From NCBI GenBank assembly GCA_023417745.1, contig JAEZEM010000442.1:1-5774 (forward strand): a DNA stretch of 5,774 nucleotides, given 5' to 3'. Positions 5,083 to 5,774 of the stretch are shown here, piece after piece (positions within the stretch are counted from its first letter, which is position 1; each line of letters opens with the position of its first letter). Below the pieces are notes generated by a model that was given only the letters and a program-made list of their open reading frames with translations, was not told where the DNA came from and did no database searches. This stretch comes from Pseudomonadota bacterium (GTDB lineage: Bacteria; Desulfobacterota; Desulfovibrionia; Desulfovibrionales; Desulfovibrionaceae). The position numbers and the translations under genes are program-made.

Positions 5083-5774
5083 ATGCTCTACAGAAAAATG
5101 CCCAAGACCGGTGACGAACTGTCTATACTGGGCTTTGGCTGCATGCGGATGCCGACCGTGGACGGCGTCATCGACGAACCCCGGGCCATCGCCCAGATCC
5201 GCAGCGCCATCGACCAGGGCGTCAACTATGTGGACACGGCCTGGCCCTACCACGGCGGCGCAAGCGAACCTCTGCTCGGCAAAGCCCTCAAAGACGGCTA
5301 CCGCGAGCGCGTCAAGGTGGCCACCAAGCTCCCTTCTTGGCTCGTCCAGTCCCGGGAGGACATGGACCGGTACTTGAACGCGCAGTTGGAGCGCCTGGGC
5401 ACGGACCACATCGACTATTATCTCCTGCACACGCTCAAGGGCTCGTCCTGGGACGATCTGCTCGCCCTTGGCGTGCGGGACTTCCTGGACGCGGCCAAGG
5501 CCGACGGCCGCATCGTCAACGCCGGGTTTTCTTTCCACGGCGAGGGCAAGGATTTTGCCCGCATCGTGGACGGCTATGACTGGGTCTTCTGCCAGATCCA
5601 GTACAACTTCCTGGACCAAGAGTACCAGGCCGGCACGGCGGGCCTTGAGTACGCGGCCGCCAAAGGTTTGGGCGTGGTCATCATGGAACCGCTTCGCGGC
5701 GGCACCCTGGCCCTGCCCGAAGCGCCGCCGGCCGTGGCCGCCCTGTGGGACGAGGCCGCGACCAAGCGCACGCC
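5083..5774 (+). CDS. Aldo/keto reductase (COG1453-like), 3' end beyond window
   Basis: The frame opens at ATG 5083, 7 bases after AGGAG (5071-5075), and stays open to the edge (230 codons plus two bases). The N-terminus LSILGFGCMRMP (13-24) and the aldo/keto reductase tetrad are visible: Asp51 and Tyr56 in DTAWPYHGG, Lys82 in ATKLPSW, His116 in YYLLH. Further barrel motifs are GRIVNAGFSFHG (142-153), FCQIQYNFLD (169-178) and GLGVVIMEPLRGG (195-207). GFGCMRMP and the MEPLRGG strand are typical of the COG1453 branch, whose members usually reach 370-400 residues and carry a C-terminal 4Fe-4S segment; that part would lie to the right of the window. The enzyme would be a soluble NAD(P)H- or ferredoxin-linked reductase of a carbonyl compound; the substrate cannot be told. 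It follows the AraC-type gene on the same strand and is probably its target. Confidence 0.93.
   Translation, partial: MLYRKMPKTGDELSILGFGCMRMPTVDGVIDEPRAIAQIRSAIDQGVNYVDTAWPYHGGASEPLLGKALKDGYRERVKVATKLPSWLVQSREDMDRYLNAQLERLGTDHIDYYLLHTLKGSSWDDLLALGVRDFLDAAKADGRIVNAGFSFHGEGKDFARIVDGYDWVFCQIQYNFLDQEYQAGTAGLEYAAAKGLGVVIMEPLRGGTLALPEAPPAVAALWDEAATKRT

Noticed and set aside
3910..5619. Minus-strand open frame of 569 codons antisense to the AraC-type gene and the aldo/keto reductase.
   Set aside because: It mirrors two genes with clear family motifs, shows no recognisable domain and is what high GC third positions produce on the opposite strand.

Overview
The window looks like a piece of chromosome from a GC-rich, Gram-negative, probably anaerobic bacterium. 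The strong G/C third-position bias, the GTG starts and the gene families (a complete Sia-type phospho-switch, an AraC_N regulator, a COG1453-type aldo/keto reductase) would fit a Desulfovibrio-like member of the Desulfobacterota. That placement is an inference from style and content, not from a marker gene.

Left part (1-3687, all minus strand). Read in the direction of transcription, the order is a PAS-GGDEF diguanylate cyclase (3687-2560), a membrane-anchored PP2C/SpoIIE-type phosphatase (2294-1071), a small GHKL-fold kinase of the SiaB family (1074-526) and a SiaC/DUF1987 protein (332 to beyond base 1). This is the four-part SiaA/B/C/D set known from Pseudomonas aeruginosa. There, SiaB phosphorylates SiaC, SiaA dephosphorylates it, and unphosphorylated SiaC binds and activates the diguanylate cyclase SiaD, so that c-di-GMP output and aggregation follow the phosphorylation state of SiaC. 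The gene order differs here (cyclase first), the phosphatase has no large extracytoplasmic sensor domain, and the cyclase carries an extra PAS domain.

Control regions. Two minus-strand promoter candidates with a perfect TTGACA -35 box lie upstream of the cyclase (3740-3769) and of the phosphatase (2351-2379). Each is overlapped by an AT-rich imperfect palindrome resembling a Fur box. The one upstream of the cyclase matches the classical 19-bp consensus at 15 positions; the one upstream of the phosphatase matches at 12-13. If real, they would place the whole phospho-switch under iron (or another Fur-family) control. Several hairpins lie in the leaders and gaps.

Right part (3970-5774, plus strand). 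Divergent from the cyclase is an AraC-family regulator with an AraC_N ligand domain (3970-4911). After a 171-base gap with a possible terminator comes the start of an aldo/keto reductase (5083 to beyond the right edge). The two probably form a regulator-oxidoreductase pair unrelated to the Sia genes except for the shared divergent control region. I see no RNA genes, insertion sequences, CRISPR arrays or attachment sites.
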